Positions 1 through 11,400 of a DNA stretch of 64,000 bases are shown in pieces (positions within the stretch are counted from its first letter, which is position 1; each line of letters starts with the position of its first letter). This DNA is from Apostichopus japonicus (taxonomy: Eukaryota; Echinodermata; Holothuroidea; Aspidochirotida; Stichopodidae). Below the pieces are notes generated by a model. That model did no database searches. It saw only the letters and a program-made list of their open reading frames with translations, and was not told the DNA's origin. The stretch covers positions 14,195,417 through 14,259,416 of the forward strand of contig NC_092571.1 in the NCBI RefSeq assembly GCF_037975245.1, read 5' to 3'. A program made the position numbers and the translations under genes.

Positions 1-904
1 GGTCCCGGCGCTGTTTAGCAACAGAGAACCGCATAGTAGTACTCCAAACAGGGTGGTGCGTGTCATCTGCTCCGCGCTGATTGAGTTGCCCCCTGTTGAC
101 CTGTCACAGCCGGCCCTCGTTCACAGTTCGTTGAGGGATAAGGCCTTGAATGCAACTTTTGTCCAGGGACGTCATTCTGCAGAAGTATGGCGTTCGGTGC
201 ATTCAAGGCTGAATGGTTGCAGGCTCCGTGATCTTGCATGGAGAGTTGCACACGGTGCCTTGGTGACCAACCTAAAAAGATATCATTGGCGATTGGGTGA
301 TGGACTGTGCCCTAGGACCGGCTGTGACAGCTTAGAGAGTACTGCTCATGTTTTTTGGCATTGTTACTTTGTAGTCAACTTATGGGAGTGGTTCCAGACC
401 TGGACCGACCGTGTTACGGGAGACCGTTCATGGTCGGTAGGGCAGGGCTTTATTTTATATGGGGTAGACCCTCCAGTTTGTTCGGTAGCTGTGTTGCACC
501 GCATCATTTTTGTTTGCTCTATTGTAAAAAAACATGTTTGGCGGAATAGATGTAATTTGGTTTTTAGGGGGAAATTTGCCAGTTGGCAGGCAGTCCTGGA
601 GGCGGTGAAGTCTGACATTCGCCTTCAGATTGAAGGCGATTTTCGCCGTTTATCTGGGGCTGCCTTTTTTGGACGCTGGTGTGCTGGGGAGGGGTTTTTC
701 GTTTCGCTGCGTGCGGGTCGTCCTTCTGTACGTTTTTGAATGTTTGAGTGGGGAGGGGGTTGGGCGTTTTGTCTCTGCAGGTCGGCGGGCGTATGTTTTT
801 TTGGCTCGCTAGACCTTAGTTTCGTTTGTCAGAATGGGATGGTTCGGTAGTGCCGTTTGGCCGTGACGTTTTGTATCCCGCATGGCGGGTCACGTAAAAA
901 GCAC
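1..904 (+). mobile_element. L1/Tx1-like LINE, 3' part, running in from the left edge
   Basis: This is the 3' end of a non-LTR retrotransposon copy whose 5' part lies outside the window. It holds the last part of ORF2 (open from nt 2 to 739), then a short 3' UTR and the family tail. The tail at about 860-904 forms a hairpin (CCCGC, loop ATG, GCGGG, enclosed by GTGAC/GTCAC) and ends ACGTAAAAAGCAC without poly(A). The same tail recurs at more than ten places in the window. The family is assigned from the endonuclease/RT order in the copy at 13366-16992. Confidence 0.9.
2..739 (+). pseudogene. LINE ORF2, C-terminal end with RT-associated zinc knuckle (partial)
   Basis: The reading frame is open from the window edge to the stop at 737-739. 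It encodes the C-terminal domain of the LINE ORF2 protein, the region found after reverse transcriptase in L1/Tx1-type elements. A zinc-binding motif of the form CX4C-X7-H-X4-C is visible (CPRTGC through HVFWHC), followed by a W-rich stretch. The same protein segment occurs on the minus strand at 13531-14364 and 63474-63959 and on the plus strand at about 30880-31450 and 48390-49000. The segment has no internal stop, but the upstream RT and endonuclease cannot be seen, so activity cannot be judged. The cellular role is retrotransposition only; it is not a host gene. Confidence 0.8.
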
Positions 905-3900
905 ATAAAAGCCTGTTCATTACGCATGTTCATGGGGTGTTTGCGTGTGAGTTGCCCTCGCTCTCTACTTTGATTAAAATGATATTTATTTAAATGATTA
1001 GATTATTTATTATTACGTATATTGTTTTGATATGGTGTAAATGTGTGAGACAAAATACAGTTAGTAGAACCTAAGCCAGCATTGTCATGTATTCATTTCC
1101 AATGAATAACGTGTAATTCTCTCAATCCGCTGAATGTAAGTTTCATTAGACTTGGGAAAAGGGCAAACCACAAATCGTTTGAAGGTACAAAAGAAGCGCG
1201 CCATTATATTGAGCATTGCAGTTAGCATTTACCTGCAGAGACATACAAAATAGATAAAGATGAGTAGGACGTAACGGAGAATCACGTTTGAAGAATATAA
1301 TATCAGCGTAGCCAGGGGATGGCGTTTGGGCCGGAGGGGTTGGTGAACCTGTAGGCGAACTGTCCTTTGTTTTAGAAAGTTAGTTGATTGGATAGTGTGT
1401 GAACGTGGGAATGTATGTCGTCGTGGCTGTGCGTGTCATGTAAACAAAAGAACATATAGTTCTCTAATTTGTATAACAACTGCTTCTTTTCATACACCCT
1501 CATATATATAGTATTACAGTCATTATCGTTATAACTCCCTTCTACTATAGTTCAATGGACGAAATAAAGTGCGTAAAATTGTGAAGACACGGTCGTACTT
1601 TTTCTTTTCGCGATAACTTCACCAAAATTGCTGTGTATTTCAGTTCAATGAAAGCAAAAGTAACAAAACAAAAGCAAGCAGGATGCTTGATATTTGTGCT
1701 TTAATCTGTCACGGTTTTGTAGTCTGACTTTTTGCCTGAAGATCCTCTCACTGAATTTTGAAGTTTATCTCATCTGTCAACCACCGTGAATTAACTTTTA
1801 TTTAAAGTAGATTCTTAAAACCGTAGCTATTCCAGGTAAAACGAGGCGTTTGGGTTAGCACAGAGTGAAATGCTACGGTGAATAAGTGCTATACGGCAGA
1901 TATCAGAGGACACCTAGGCGAGTAACCTGTACACCTTGCCAATGAGAAGATTTTCTTTATTATAAATTCAATAAAATGAGTGTTGAATGTACCACGAAGT
2001 TGGATCATAAGAGGTCTGCGAAGCGCCCGATTAGATAAGAACCTAGAGTCAAGGGAATCGGTGATATGGAGGGTACCAAATTGAAACCTCAATATGTACG
2101 ATGTGAGCGCCAAATTGATATAAGATGAGTTCTACCGCTGGTAGTTGGGTCATGCTTTTGAAAGTTGATCCTGTTTTCTATAGCATATCTGTAAATAATG
2201 CGCCAACCGCATACTGATCAACTGTAAATGACAAACTAAATAGTAGTCCGTCACTGGAAAAATAATTAGACTTTTACACAGTGCGGTACATCAAGATTGG
2301 TACAAAATGGTGGAAAGATGAAGTATTCAAATTAATTTAACCATTATGAAACAATGCATATAAATTGAAAAATAACTGACAAATTGATAAAACCCAAATA
2401 ACTAATTATGAACGCAACAGCGCTAAAACATAAAATAGTTCAGCGTAAACTAGTCCTCTAAAACACGACATCACATTATCCGAAACACCAATAGGAATAG
2501 ATCCCCAACCTCTTTAACACCTACAGTATATCTTGAATCAATAAAAAAGAAAATATCACAAAATCAGAAAGGATATGTACAGAACCGAGGAAAGAAGTGA
2601 CGGCACATCTGGAATTGTAAAGAATACTCATTCTGTGCGACGGAATAATTAATAATTTGAAATCTCTTTGAACTTAATGGCTTGCCAGACGATACCAAGA
2701 AAAGTCTCTTAAAGCAAAATATGATCATAAATGATCATATAAGAAAAACATTGAACACCAAACGATTGTCTATAGAGCCTTGCACTAATACTATAAATGA
2801 TATTTCCAGAACCACCGAGACGTTTACAAACCCTTAACTATACTATACATAACGTCGGAAAATACTTGTAATTGTCAAATGTCAGTATTCTACCATAAGG
2901 ATGGGTGTGTAAAGGTATATTATATAATAAATGCTAACATTTTCTCTTCTCTGATTATCTTGTCATATGATACACTTAATTTTGAAATGTTGGTTTCCAT
3001 TCATTTTCATTTAAAAATTTAAATATTGGTTCAGCATAGCTATAGTTTTTACTTTTATATTCGATTCAATGATTAAAAAGTCAGGTGAATATTCATTGTA
3101 TCTTATTTCGAATATTGTTTGATCTTGTATAGAATAAGAAGTGATTTCATTTCTTGATCGAAACAGTTTTGGGTAACTTGTTTTCGTAGGAAAGGTTATA
3201 TAGACACATATTCTGCTTCCTGGTTTTACTTTCATAATTCAGAGCATACTCATTTTAAATATATTGAAAGTATTTTATTCTCATAAATGACATTGGAAAT
3301 GTTCACAATTTAAGTTGTGTTTATAACATTAATTACACGTTGTCTCTTTTAATTAGTGTCACCGTTTAGGATCATTAAGAAGGTTATTGTATAGAATATA
3401 TTCAATGATCGTTTTTGTTTAAACGTAGTTTTAGGACTTGGTTGATTATAACTACCTTATAAATAGGACAAATTTCTTTCAAATTGTTGTCAAAGCTTAC
3501 AAATCTGGATATCGTTTACATTATTCACAATTTTAAAGCATAAATATATATATGAAAGAAGAATCATTGGATATTCACTTGGTGCTTAATATTTTATTTC
3601 CTTGCTTTATTATAATTGTATTGAAATATATAATTCTATAAAGTAGAATTAACAAACTTCTCCGAATGTTTTATTACAATTGCAATATTATAAGTTTGTA
3701 GAAGAAAAGAAATATTCACACAGTTCATGACAGTTGCGTATAAATAGCACATTGTTTAAATCGGCATATGAACTCTCCTGAATAGGTGCTATCGATTAAC
3801 GAAGATGACACATAATCACATTAGGTGTCATTAATACTTTCACTTACCCAGGAAATAATACTACTAATAACTGTAAAGCAGTTTAATTTTACTTTCCCAT

Positions 3901-4340
3901 CCGTTAATGAATGATCAATATTGTCTTGTTTTTTGTTAGAGTACATGACGCTGGCGTTCATTAACATGCTGTTACTTGATTTCTTCATCAAGCAAATCGA
4001 AAGTCCATTAAACATGACACTATTTCTTGTGAACCTCTGCTACATCAGAGAGGTGTCAACAATACACCCATAGTTTAATAGAATCAGTAAAACAACATTT
4101 TGAAACTTCTTGACGCCTTTTTCACACTTTCAGCTAACGCAGCTCTTTGGGCTAACCAAATGAAATAACAAGATCCAAACATACACGTATTATTTGATAC
4201 CACTTTACTGATTACATAAGTATTAAGTATTATTATATGATTTTAAATAAGTTTGTGAACAATATTCGGAGGTTTGATTGACGCCTGTTTCTCACTTTCA
4301 GCTTACGCAGCCGTTTGGGCTGATCAAAGGCAAGACATAC
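905..4340. repeat. Block X copy 1: intergenic, duplicated segment without a gene
   Basis: I see no supported gene here. The segment from about 975 is related to 8030-11100, 33190-34800 and 50660-54300. Shared landmarks are the ATATTGTTTTGATATGG region near 1020, the CCATTATGAAACAATGCAT region near 2340, and the stretch around 3160-3240. The short ORFs differ between the copies and show no domain, so conservation looks like shared ancestry rather than coding constraint. The stretch at 1310-1455 (rich in GTGTGCGTGTC-type sequence) is present in copies 1, 3 and 4 but missing from copy 2, so it may be an insertion. Confidence 0.6.
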
Positions 4341-4771
4341 CAGTGGCGTAGCTGGGGGGGGGGCAAGGGAGGACACGTGCCCCAGGTTTAGAGGGCACTG
4401 AAATGGGAGAATGTGAGTAAAAAAAAACACTTTTTAGAAAAACATGATGAATTGATGTTTGTCTTCAGGCATGAATATTTTCCAGTTATAGAATCTGAAC
4501 TGAATGTAGTTGTTTTTTTAATTACAAATTTATAGATTGTGATTTCTCCAGTCCATTTTGACCGTTTTCTCTTTTTTTTTAAAATTCTGTTCTGTATTCT
4601 GTAATGACTACATGTCACGGTAATTTCGGGTATTTCAGTATACAGTTCCAAGGCAGTAGATTTCGAAAGGTGGAAATATCATAAGCGTAGGAGGGGGCTG
4701 TAACGACTTCAGTAGAGTGGGGGCGCAATTTTCTACTCTTGCACCCGGGCGCCAAAACCTCTACGCCACTG
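4341..4771. mobile_element. Non-autonomous hAT-like element (MITE) with CAGTGGCGTAG termini
   Basis: The element starts CAGTGGCGTAGCTGGGGGG at 4341 and ends with the inverted sequence CTCTACGCCACTG at 4771, giving terminal inverted repeats of about 11 bp over 431 bp. CAG(T/G)GGCGTAG is a common terminus of hAT-superfamily elements. The 8-bp flanks, AGACATAC and CTATATAC, agree at 5 of 8 positions, which fits an aged 8-bp target duplication. There is no transposase ORF. Left ends of the same element recur at 35971 and 37183. Confidence 0.6.
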
Positions 4772-5090
4772 CTATATACACGTATCATTTGATACGGGTT
4801 CACTGTTGATCCGAACAATCTACCTTTAGTAATGTTTCATCTGGTTTAAAAGTCTAGGAGGACCTTAAATATGGAAATGCTGTAAGTCAAGACACGATTA
4901 ACGTGACACTTTACAATGTATTTTTGGAAAATCTTATAACCAACTTCACAAGATGATAGTCACATCCAAGCCCCTTATTTGAAATACTTTTATTCTAGAT
5001 TGGCTTATTGATGACAATTCCATGCATTCTCAGTATTATAATATTCACTTGATATGATTGTATATTGGTTGACCCTTAGTTGGATCCTGA
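4772..5090. other. Intergenic spacer, nothing recognised
   Basis: This is AT-rich sequence related to the end of block X (compare 11040-11230 and 54200-54400). I see no gene, RNA or repeat of a known class. Confidence 0.4.
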
Positions 5091-5162
5091 TGTCAGAGTG
5101 GGCTGGTTGGGTAGCGCCGTTTGGCGTGACGTTTTGGATCCCGCAGGTCATGTAAAAAGCAC
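5091..5162 (+). mobile_element. LINE 3' tail, short copy
   Basis: This 5'-truncated LINE insert of about 72 bp begins TGTCAGAGTGGGCTGG and ends TGTAAAAAGCAC. The 3' arm of the tail hairpin is deleted: CCCGCAGG is followed directly by TCATG. No convincing target duplication is seen. Confidence 0.8.
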
Positions 5163-5187
5163 ATTTAGTTTCCTCAGAGGTTACATC

Positions 5188-6368
5188 TGTTGAGCTCCGC
5201 GATGGCTACGAGAGATGTTTATCCGGAACGAAAACTGATTGCGTAATTTTCTTATTTCGCTGTATTCTCGTACTTGGCTAAGGCAGTCAGGGAGGTGGGT
5301 GTGTGTGAGCCGACCCCATTGGTCGCAGCGCACTGTAGCTCTGTACAGGTAGTCTCTGATTGGTCGACGCCATTTTTAAAGTTTATGCAGGGAGGGAGTG
5401 TTTACGGGGAGGGGAATTTCCGGGGTAATTAAGGTTATTTCGTTGTCGGTCGGGTGCAAGACGAGTACTTCTCCCTACTAGACCAATGTATATATGTAAC
5501 ATATACGATGTAATATTAGAACGAGATGAGGTATTATACCTTTTTTAATATTACAACTCTGGTGTCTGCTTCCAGATTTAGAGTTAATTTGTACCCGTCC
5601 CCCATCTACCGCCCTTCTCTCCGGTTGGTCTCGAGACAGGTTCCCATTGGTGGCAGCGGTGGGATTCTGTTTCTGGTGTGGAACGAATCTAGATGTCTGG
5701 TACCAACCGCTTTGACCAGACTGTGGTGAACAGCCAGCTACGTAGTCACCTCCAGAAGAGAACATCCCTGATGTATACGTGCCGGATAGATCCTGGGAAG
5801 GGATGCAACCAACGAAAGACCAAGACGGGCCTGGCCGGGAGATAAAGGGGACGGTGACAGATTGGCTGACTTTCATGTGAGTCCAGAGGCTCTGGGGGAC
5901 CAAAAATGTAGCTCAATGGCAGACAGAACGAGAACTGCGTTCCGGTGGTTAAACAAAATTACAAGACAACTGGATAGGATAGCTTGAAGGCATGAATATG
6001 ACAAACAGCAAGCCTAGAACAACCGTGGGGTAGTCCAAAGGAAGAGACTATGAAGCATTCGCTGAAAGAGCTTTTAGAATAAACGAATTGCGATCTGGTA
6101 TGAGAGCAGGGTATCCATGAAGGAGATAATTATCGGAGCTTGTCTATAATGATAGAAAACCAGTTGGAAAAGAATGTGGCACCCGCGGTGTGAGCCTAGA
6201 CCCTCATTTCGAGTGCTCCCAGAGTAAAAGCGCCCTCAGTTTATGGCTCAACACCCTGGGAGGATTACGTAGTTTGGTTTGAAGTAATATCAGAGCTAAT
6301 TTGTTGGGATGACAGAACAAGGGCCTTACACTTAACGACAAGCCTGCAGGGCCCAGACCAGAAAAGAA
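5188..6368 (+). mobile_element. Gypsy-like LTR retrotransposon relic (LTR, PBS, gag remnant)
   Basis: A probable LTR runs from TGTTGAG at 5188 to CCCA at 5646. A 20-nt primer binding site complementary to a tRNA-Leu 3' end follows at 5648. A possible gag start ATGTCTGGTACC lies at 5692. Further on, 6251-6355 translates to TPWEDYVVWFEVISEL followed by DDRTRALHLTTSLQGP, which matches the pattern of Gypsy-type capsid proteins (W-x-DY-x2-x-FE, then K/RAL-L-x-SL-x-G). The frame is broken by stops in between. The element ends where a SINE starts at 6379. No pol region and no second LTR were found. Confidence 0.6.
5648..5667 (+). promoter_or_regulatory. Primer binding site complementary to tRNA-Leu 3' end
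   Basis: The sequence TGGTGGCAGCGGTGGGATTC is the reverse complement of GAATCCCACCGCTGCCA plus the CCA tail, the 3' acceptor end of common metazoan tRNA-Leu. It would prime minus-strand DNA synthesis of the LTR element. It lies one base after the CA that ends the proposed LTR. Confidence 0.7.
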
Positions 6369-6378
6369 AATAATATTT

Positions 6379-6672
6379 GCTTTTTATATAGCGCTTTATA
6401 CCAGCGATAGATCTCAAAGCGCTTTACAGACGTTATATTATCCCTGGTCAATGATAACCTGTCCCAGAGACAATCGCTCCAGTCGGCATCAGTTACCTCA
6501 AAGGTACCCATTTAACCCCTGGGTGGAGAGAGGCAAGTGAGATAAAGCATCTGCCCAAGGACACAACGTAATGAACTAGGCAGGAATCGAACACGTAATG
6601 AACTAGGCAGGAATCGAACCAGCAATTCTTGGATCACGAATGCGACGCCTTAGGCAATTGGCCACTACACTC
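6379..6672 (-). mobile_element. tRNA-derived SINE
   Basis: Read on the minus strand, the element has an A-box-like TGGCCAATTGCC (6653-6664) and a B box GGTTCGATTCC (6610-6620), the internal RNA polymerase III promoter of a tRNA head. The body is followed by a tail with GCGCTTTGAGATC and AAAGCGCTATATAAA, an end shared by many metazoan SINEs. A 27-bp tandem duplication (6566-6619) repeats the segment next to the B box, so two B-box-like copies are present. The SINE sits inside the LTR gag relic. Confidence 0.75.
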
Positions 6673-8029
6673 CATCAAAGGTTCTAGAAAGCTAACCATA
6701 TGGACATACTCAGAACGCTCTTACGTTAATGGACCTGACAAAAAAGGGAGAGTAATGGTATTATAAACTTACAAATGTTTTTGTTACTCCTTTCGTAACT
6801 GCCGAGCTGTCTTGAATGTGTTTAAAAAATCCCTACAAAGAAAAATCTCTGTTCAATGGTAAATAAAGATATTCGTCATATGCAATATGTAGGTAACACA
6901 CTCTGCCTGTCATTGGCAAATCTTATTATTACTGTATATGTGTTTAAAGACATTGTATATACACGAAATTAATACACAGTTAGTTTCTATCGTTACGTGA
7001 ACAGATTTTTTGAAGGATTCTCAGTTTATGGACAAAAATGTAGTGAACATATTCGCATGTTTCACAATATCTACTAAATATATATTGATAAAGTGATCTC
7101 TATTATTTCTTTCTTGTTCTTTATACTTTTTGATCTTCGGGTTATACGGACAGTATCTGTATGCTATGTGAATGATGGATTTTTAATCCCTCACTACATA
7201 TCCTTTAACGCTACCCAAGCATCTATCATCCATTTCGTTTTTTTCAGTTCCCATCTTACAAGAATATTTACAATGTTTTAACGTTCCTAAGTTTTAAACA
7301 ACGTTACTAGTTAACACGAATCACGTCTCCCAGAGTTCTTACTCTCTTTGAACATTCAAAGTTGGTGTGCTAGTTGAATTAGCCCTCTCATTTCTTTTAA
7401 TATCACTTTCTTCCCCAAAATATGTTTTCCAGAAAACCTGCTGCGTCACAAAGATTGTTTCTCATTTGATATGTTCTCGTGTTTCGTGAGCGATATCAAA
7501 CTTTCAAATGGGGCGAATCCATATTTTTTTTAAGGAAAGGGATCGGACTTGGGTAGTTGAAGCTGCCTCCCATGTAGGCAGGTGGTGTAGACCTCCACTC
7601 ATGAATCAGCTGCTGTGATAACAAAATTCATCTGGATCGACATCAAATTTAAACTTGAGCAAGTCTTCTACAGTTCTTGAATCGTAAGTAAGCTCACCGA
7701 TGTCATATCGCCGGTCCCGGTGAAGACGATGAATGCTTCAACGAGAGGAAAAAAGAAATATCATTAATAGTTCGATAAGCAGTAACATGATTAATCTTCT
7801 TCGAGTTAAACACAATGAGATCGCTGTATGTGTCAGTACGGAGTGCTTGTTCATCACATCCGATAAATTTCATTGAATACGAAATTAATAATTGTATCAG
7901 TGACGCAGTAACGATACACACAACATGGATAAGGAAAAATACTGTTCGTTACGCATTTATTGAACATGCTTTGATCTCACATGTTCCTGAAGTATGTGCA
8001 TGTGAGCTGCCCTCGTTTTCTACTTTGAA
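6673..8029. other. Intergenic, no gene recognised
   Basis: No coding signal was found. The stretch at 6775-6850 (TTGTTACTCCTTTCGTAAC and following) recurs at about 35460, 36690 and 38205, so it belongs to the locus-wide repeat material. The stretch 7950-8010 resembles the segment just after the LINE at 920-965. The remainder shows no identifiable feature. Confidence 0.4.
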
Positions 8030-11000
8030 AACAAATTATGTTTTTTTATTTAAGATTACATTATATATCATTTAGTATGTTGTTCTAATATGGAGTAAAT
8101 ATTTGAGACAAAGGAAAAGTACTAGAACCTTAGCTAACTATGTGGATTATAGTGAATCATAGATGTATTCATTTCCAATGAATAACGTGTATTTCTCTCA
8201 ATCCGCTGAATGTTAGCGTCATTAGGCTAGCAAAGCTACTTACCGATTGCAGGTATGAAAGAAGCGCGCCATTATACTGGGCATTGCAGTTATAATTTAC
8301 TTGCAGAGATTTTGTGTAATAAATGTTATCATTATTTTAATAAAGTAATAGAAAAAATTAAAAGGTAAGTAAAATAAATATTACTAGGACGTAACCGAGA
8401 ATCACGTTTGAAGCATACCAATGTCAGCGTAAACAATGGGTTGCGCTTAGGCCGAGGAGATTGGTATAGGCGTAGTAGTTTAAAGAAACGTTCCTACTTT
8501 AAATTATGACATTCCTGGTAAAAAGTTATGCAAAATGATGTCAGATTTCCTTTCCGCGATAGCTTCACCAAAGTTGATGTTGTAACAAAAGCAGTCAGAG
8601 TGCTTGATATTTGTGTTTCAATCTGTCAAGGTCTTATAGTCTGACTTATTTCCACCATAACAATCCCAGGAAAAACAAGACGTAAGGTTAAGCGAAAAGT
8701 GGAGTGCTACGGTGCGTACCAACTTTTTCGATGTTCGAACATCTTAGATGTTCCTTATAAGAGCTTTACTGTGCATATCAGATGAGACTTGTTATTATTA
8801 TAAATTAAATAAAGTGAGAAGTGTTGAAGGTACCAAGCGAGTGTCACGAGGGTAGTTTCATAAGGTTCCGAGAAGTGCCCTAAGAGATAGGAAACCTACT
8901 GGCAAGGTAAATTGTGATACGGAGACTAACAAATTGGAACCTCAGTAAGTACCGGGTGAGCGTCACTTCAGATAGAACTCGGGTCATCTTTTGGAAAGTT
9001 CCTGATAGGTGATCCTGTTTTCTACAGCATCTCTGTAAATAACGTGCCAACCGGACATCTGCAACAGAAAAAATAGTCCGTGACTGGAAAAGTTAATTAG
9101 ACCTTTGAACAATGCGGTACATCAAGAGTCGTGCAATAATGGTGTAAAGATGAAGTATTCAAATTAGTTTAACTAATTTAAACACCATTATGGTACAATG
9201 CATCTAGATTGACAAATACCAATCATTATATCCAGACCGCTAATACGCTACATTAATTATAATTTTTGAAACACAAATACCAAAACGATACATCTAGAAC
9301 CGTTGAAAGCAATGTGATGAAAACCCCCAAAATAACTAATGATAATTAACCTATGCTAAGAAACAATATAGTTAATCTTACTTAAGAAAATTTTAACATA
9401 TTATACGATGTATCTCTAAAACACGACATCACAGTATCCCCAACACCAAGAGGAATAGATCCATAACTTCTTAAACACCTACACTATATCTAGAATCAAT
9501 AAAATAAAAACCTAATATTTCAATCAGAAACCACTCAAATGGATATGTACAGAACCGAGGAAAGAAGTAATAGCACATCTGCAATCCTGAAGAATAGTCA
9601 TAGTAAAATCTATCCTACGGAAAGATCAATAATTTGACATTTCTTTCAACTTATTGGCTAGTCAGACGATACCAAGAAACGTCTCTTAGAGCAAAATATG
9701 ATCACGAATGCTGAATGATAATATAAAAAATATCCTTAAACACCAAACTATTATCTATACAGCCTACTCAATTATTTTAAAATGATATTTCCAGAACCAT
9801 GGAAACATTTAAAACCCTTAACTCTAATAAAGGAAAATACAGCCACAATAAAAAAAAAACTTGATATCGTCAAGTGTAAGTGTTCTACAATTTGGATCTG
9901 TTTTTAAAGGTATATTTATATTAAATGCTATCATTTTCCCTTCTGTGATTATCTTGTCATGTGATATACTTAATAAGTTAAGATGACTATTGTGTTTTAC
10001 TTTGTCTCTTGTAATTTATGTGACCTTATAGGGAGCGTTGTACAGAATATATTCGACTATCGCTATGTATCTAACGTAGTTTTAGGACTTGGTTGATTAA
10101 AACTTACTATAGGAAGAAATTCAAGAATGGATAGACAATAAACTCCTCCTTTTTCATTCAAATGTCAAAGCTTACAAAACTCAAAATCGTTTACATCATT
10201 GGCTAAGATCATGTGTAGTATCCGTTCTTTTCCCTTTCGAGGGAATGGTGATGAACATCCCGACGATGATCACACAGTCACAGTCTCGATGCAAGGGGAC
10301 TGGGGCTGAGAGCGGATCAGTTGTTTGGTAGTTTGGTTTCGTGCCCAGATCCTTTCCTGGGCGACGTTTCCTTAAAAAAAAGCATTCACAATTTTTTAAG
10401 CAAAGTTTATGAACTATATGTATGACTATCTGAACCGTTCGCCTGATGTATAAATTATACATGCATAGTCTTCACTTGACCGTCTGTACTATGGTCCTTA
10501 ATATTCATTTCCTTGTTTTTTTTTCACAGCATAGCAATTAAAATTTTAATAAGGTATAATTAAGAAACTTCTCCGAAAGATTAAGCGTTGTATTACAATT
10601 GCAATATTACAATTATTACTTTGTAAAAGACTAAAAATACCCACACAATGCCAGTTGCGTAAGAATAGAAACATTGTTCAAATCAGCATATATAAACTCT
10701 CATGAATAGGTGTTTTCGTTTAACGAACATGACACAGAATCACTTTATACTTTCACTTAAAAAGACTATTCACACTAAGCAGTTTTTAACTTTCCCCTCT
10801 GTTAATAATTGATCGATGTTTTTCTCTCTATCTCTCATATTCAAGTTAATAGCATACTCATATGTCAGTGACTGGGTGGAGTACATGACACTGTCGTTCG
10901 TTAACAAAATCCTATAAAATTTACATCAGAGAGAAGTCTTCAATACACCCAAGTTTCAAACAAAGTCAGTGTGTGAACAATATTCAGAGGCTTTATGAAC

Positions 11001-11400
11001 GCATGTTTTTTACTGATGAAAGATACTGACAAAATTTGATACGTAAAATCTACCTTTAGTCAATGTTTCATCTGGTATAACAGTCTACGGGAACCTTAAA
11101 TATGAAATGCTATAAAGCAAGACATAATTCACTTTATACCACTTTACAGTGAATATGTTGTACATCCTATTACCAACGTTCACAAGGTTATAGTCACATC
11201 CAAGCCCCTCATTTGATATACTTCGAGAGAGACGTAGTGATGACTGCTGCTCAACGTAATATGTACTCGAACAGCTTATTATTATTATATGATTGTATAC
11301 TCGTGGACCCCAATACATCCGGCAACAATAAAGATGATGTGCATTGTAGTGTTTTTCCTTAACGGGGATTGCCACTAAATTCAGTTCAACATATATTCAA
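8030..11400. repeat. Block X copy 2 (with nested U2-type SINE)
   Basis: This diverged copy of the block also at 975-4300, 33190-34800 and 50660-54300 holds no supported gene. It differs from copy 1 by many small deletions and lacks the segment equivalent to 1310-1455. A SINE is inserted at 10199-10383, where copy 1 has uninterrupted sequence near 3515. The block passes into the V-relic array at about 11400. Confidence 0.6.
10199..10383 (+). mobile_element. SINE with U2 snRNA-like head, copy 1
   Basis: The element starts TTGGCTAAGATCATGTGTAG, which matches nucleotides of about 17-40 of U2 snRNA apart from one base, and continues into an unrelated body of about 150 bp (CCCTTTCGAGGG, GATCACACAGTC, AAGGGGACTGGGG, GTGCCCAG). 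It ends CCTTAAAAAAAA. The empty site is seen in block X copy 1 at about 3515-3535. Related copies are at 21072-21247 and 56994-57179. Confidence 0.65.

Noticed and set aside
1310-1455. A second hAT-like end (GCGTAGCCAGGGG) at the repeated GTGTGCGTGTC segment
   Set aside because: No matching inverted end or target duplication was found.
5083-5170. Target duplication TTAGTT around the LINE tail at 5091-5162
   Set aside because: The two TTAGTT copies are offset from the element ends by several bases, so I do not count it as evidence.
5478-5903. Minus-strand ORF of 141 codons
   Set aside because: It lies across the LTR and primer binding site of the Gypsy-like relic in antisense; no domain.
10199-10383. 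A functional U2 snRNA gene
   Set aside because: Only about 30 bases of the U2 5' region match; the branch-site region context, Sm site and 3' stems are absent, and the copies have SINE bodies and target duplications.
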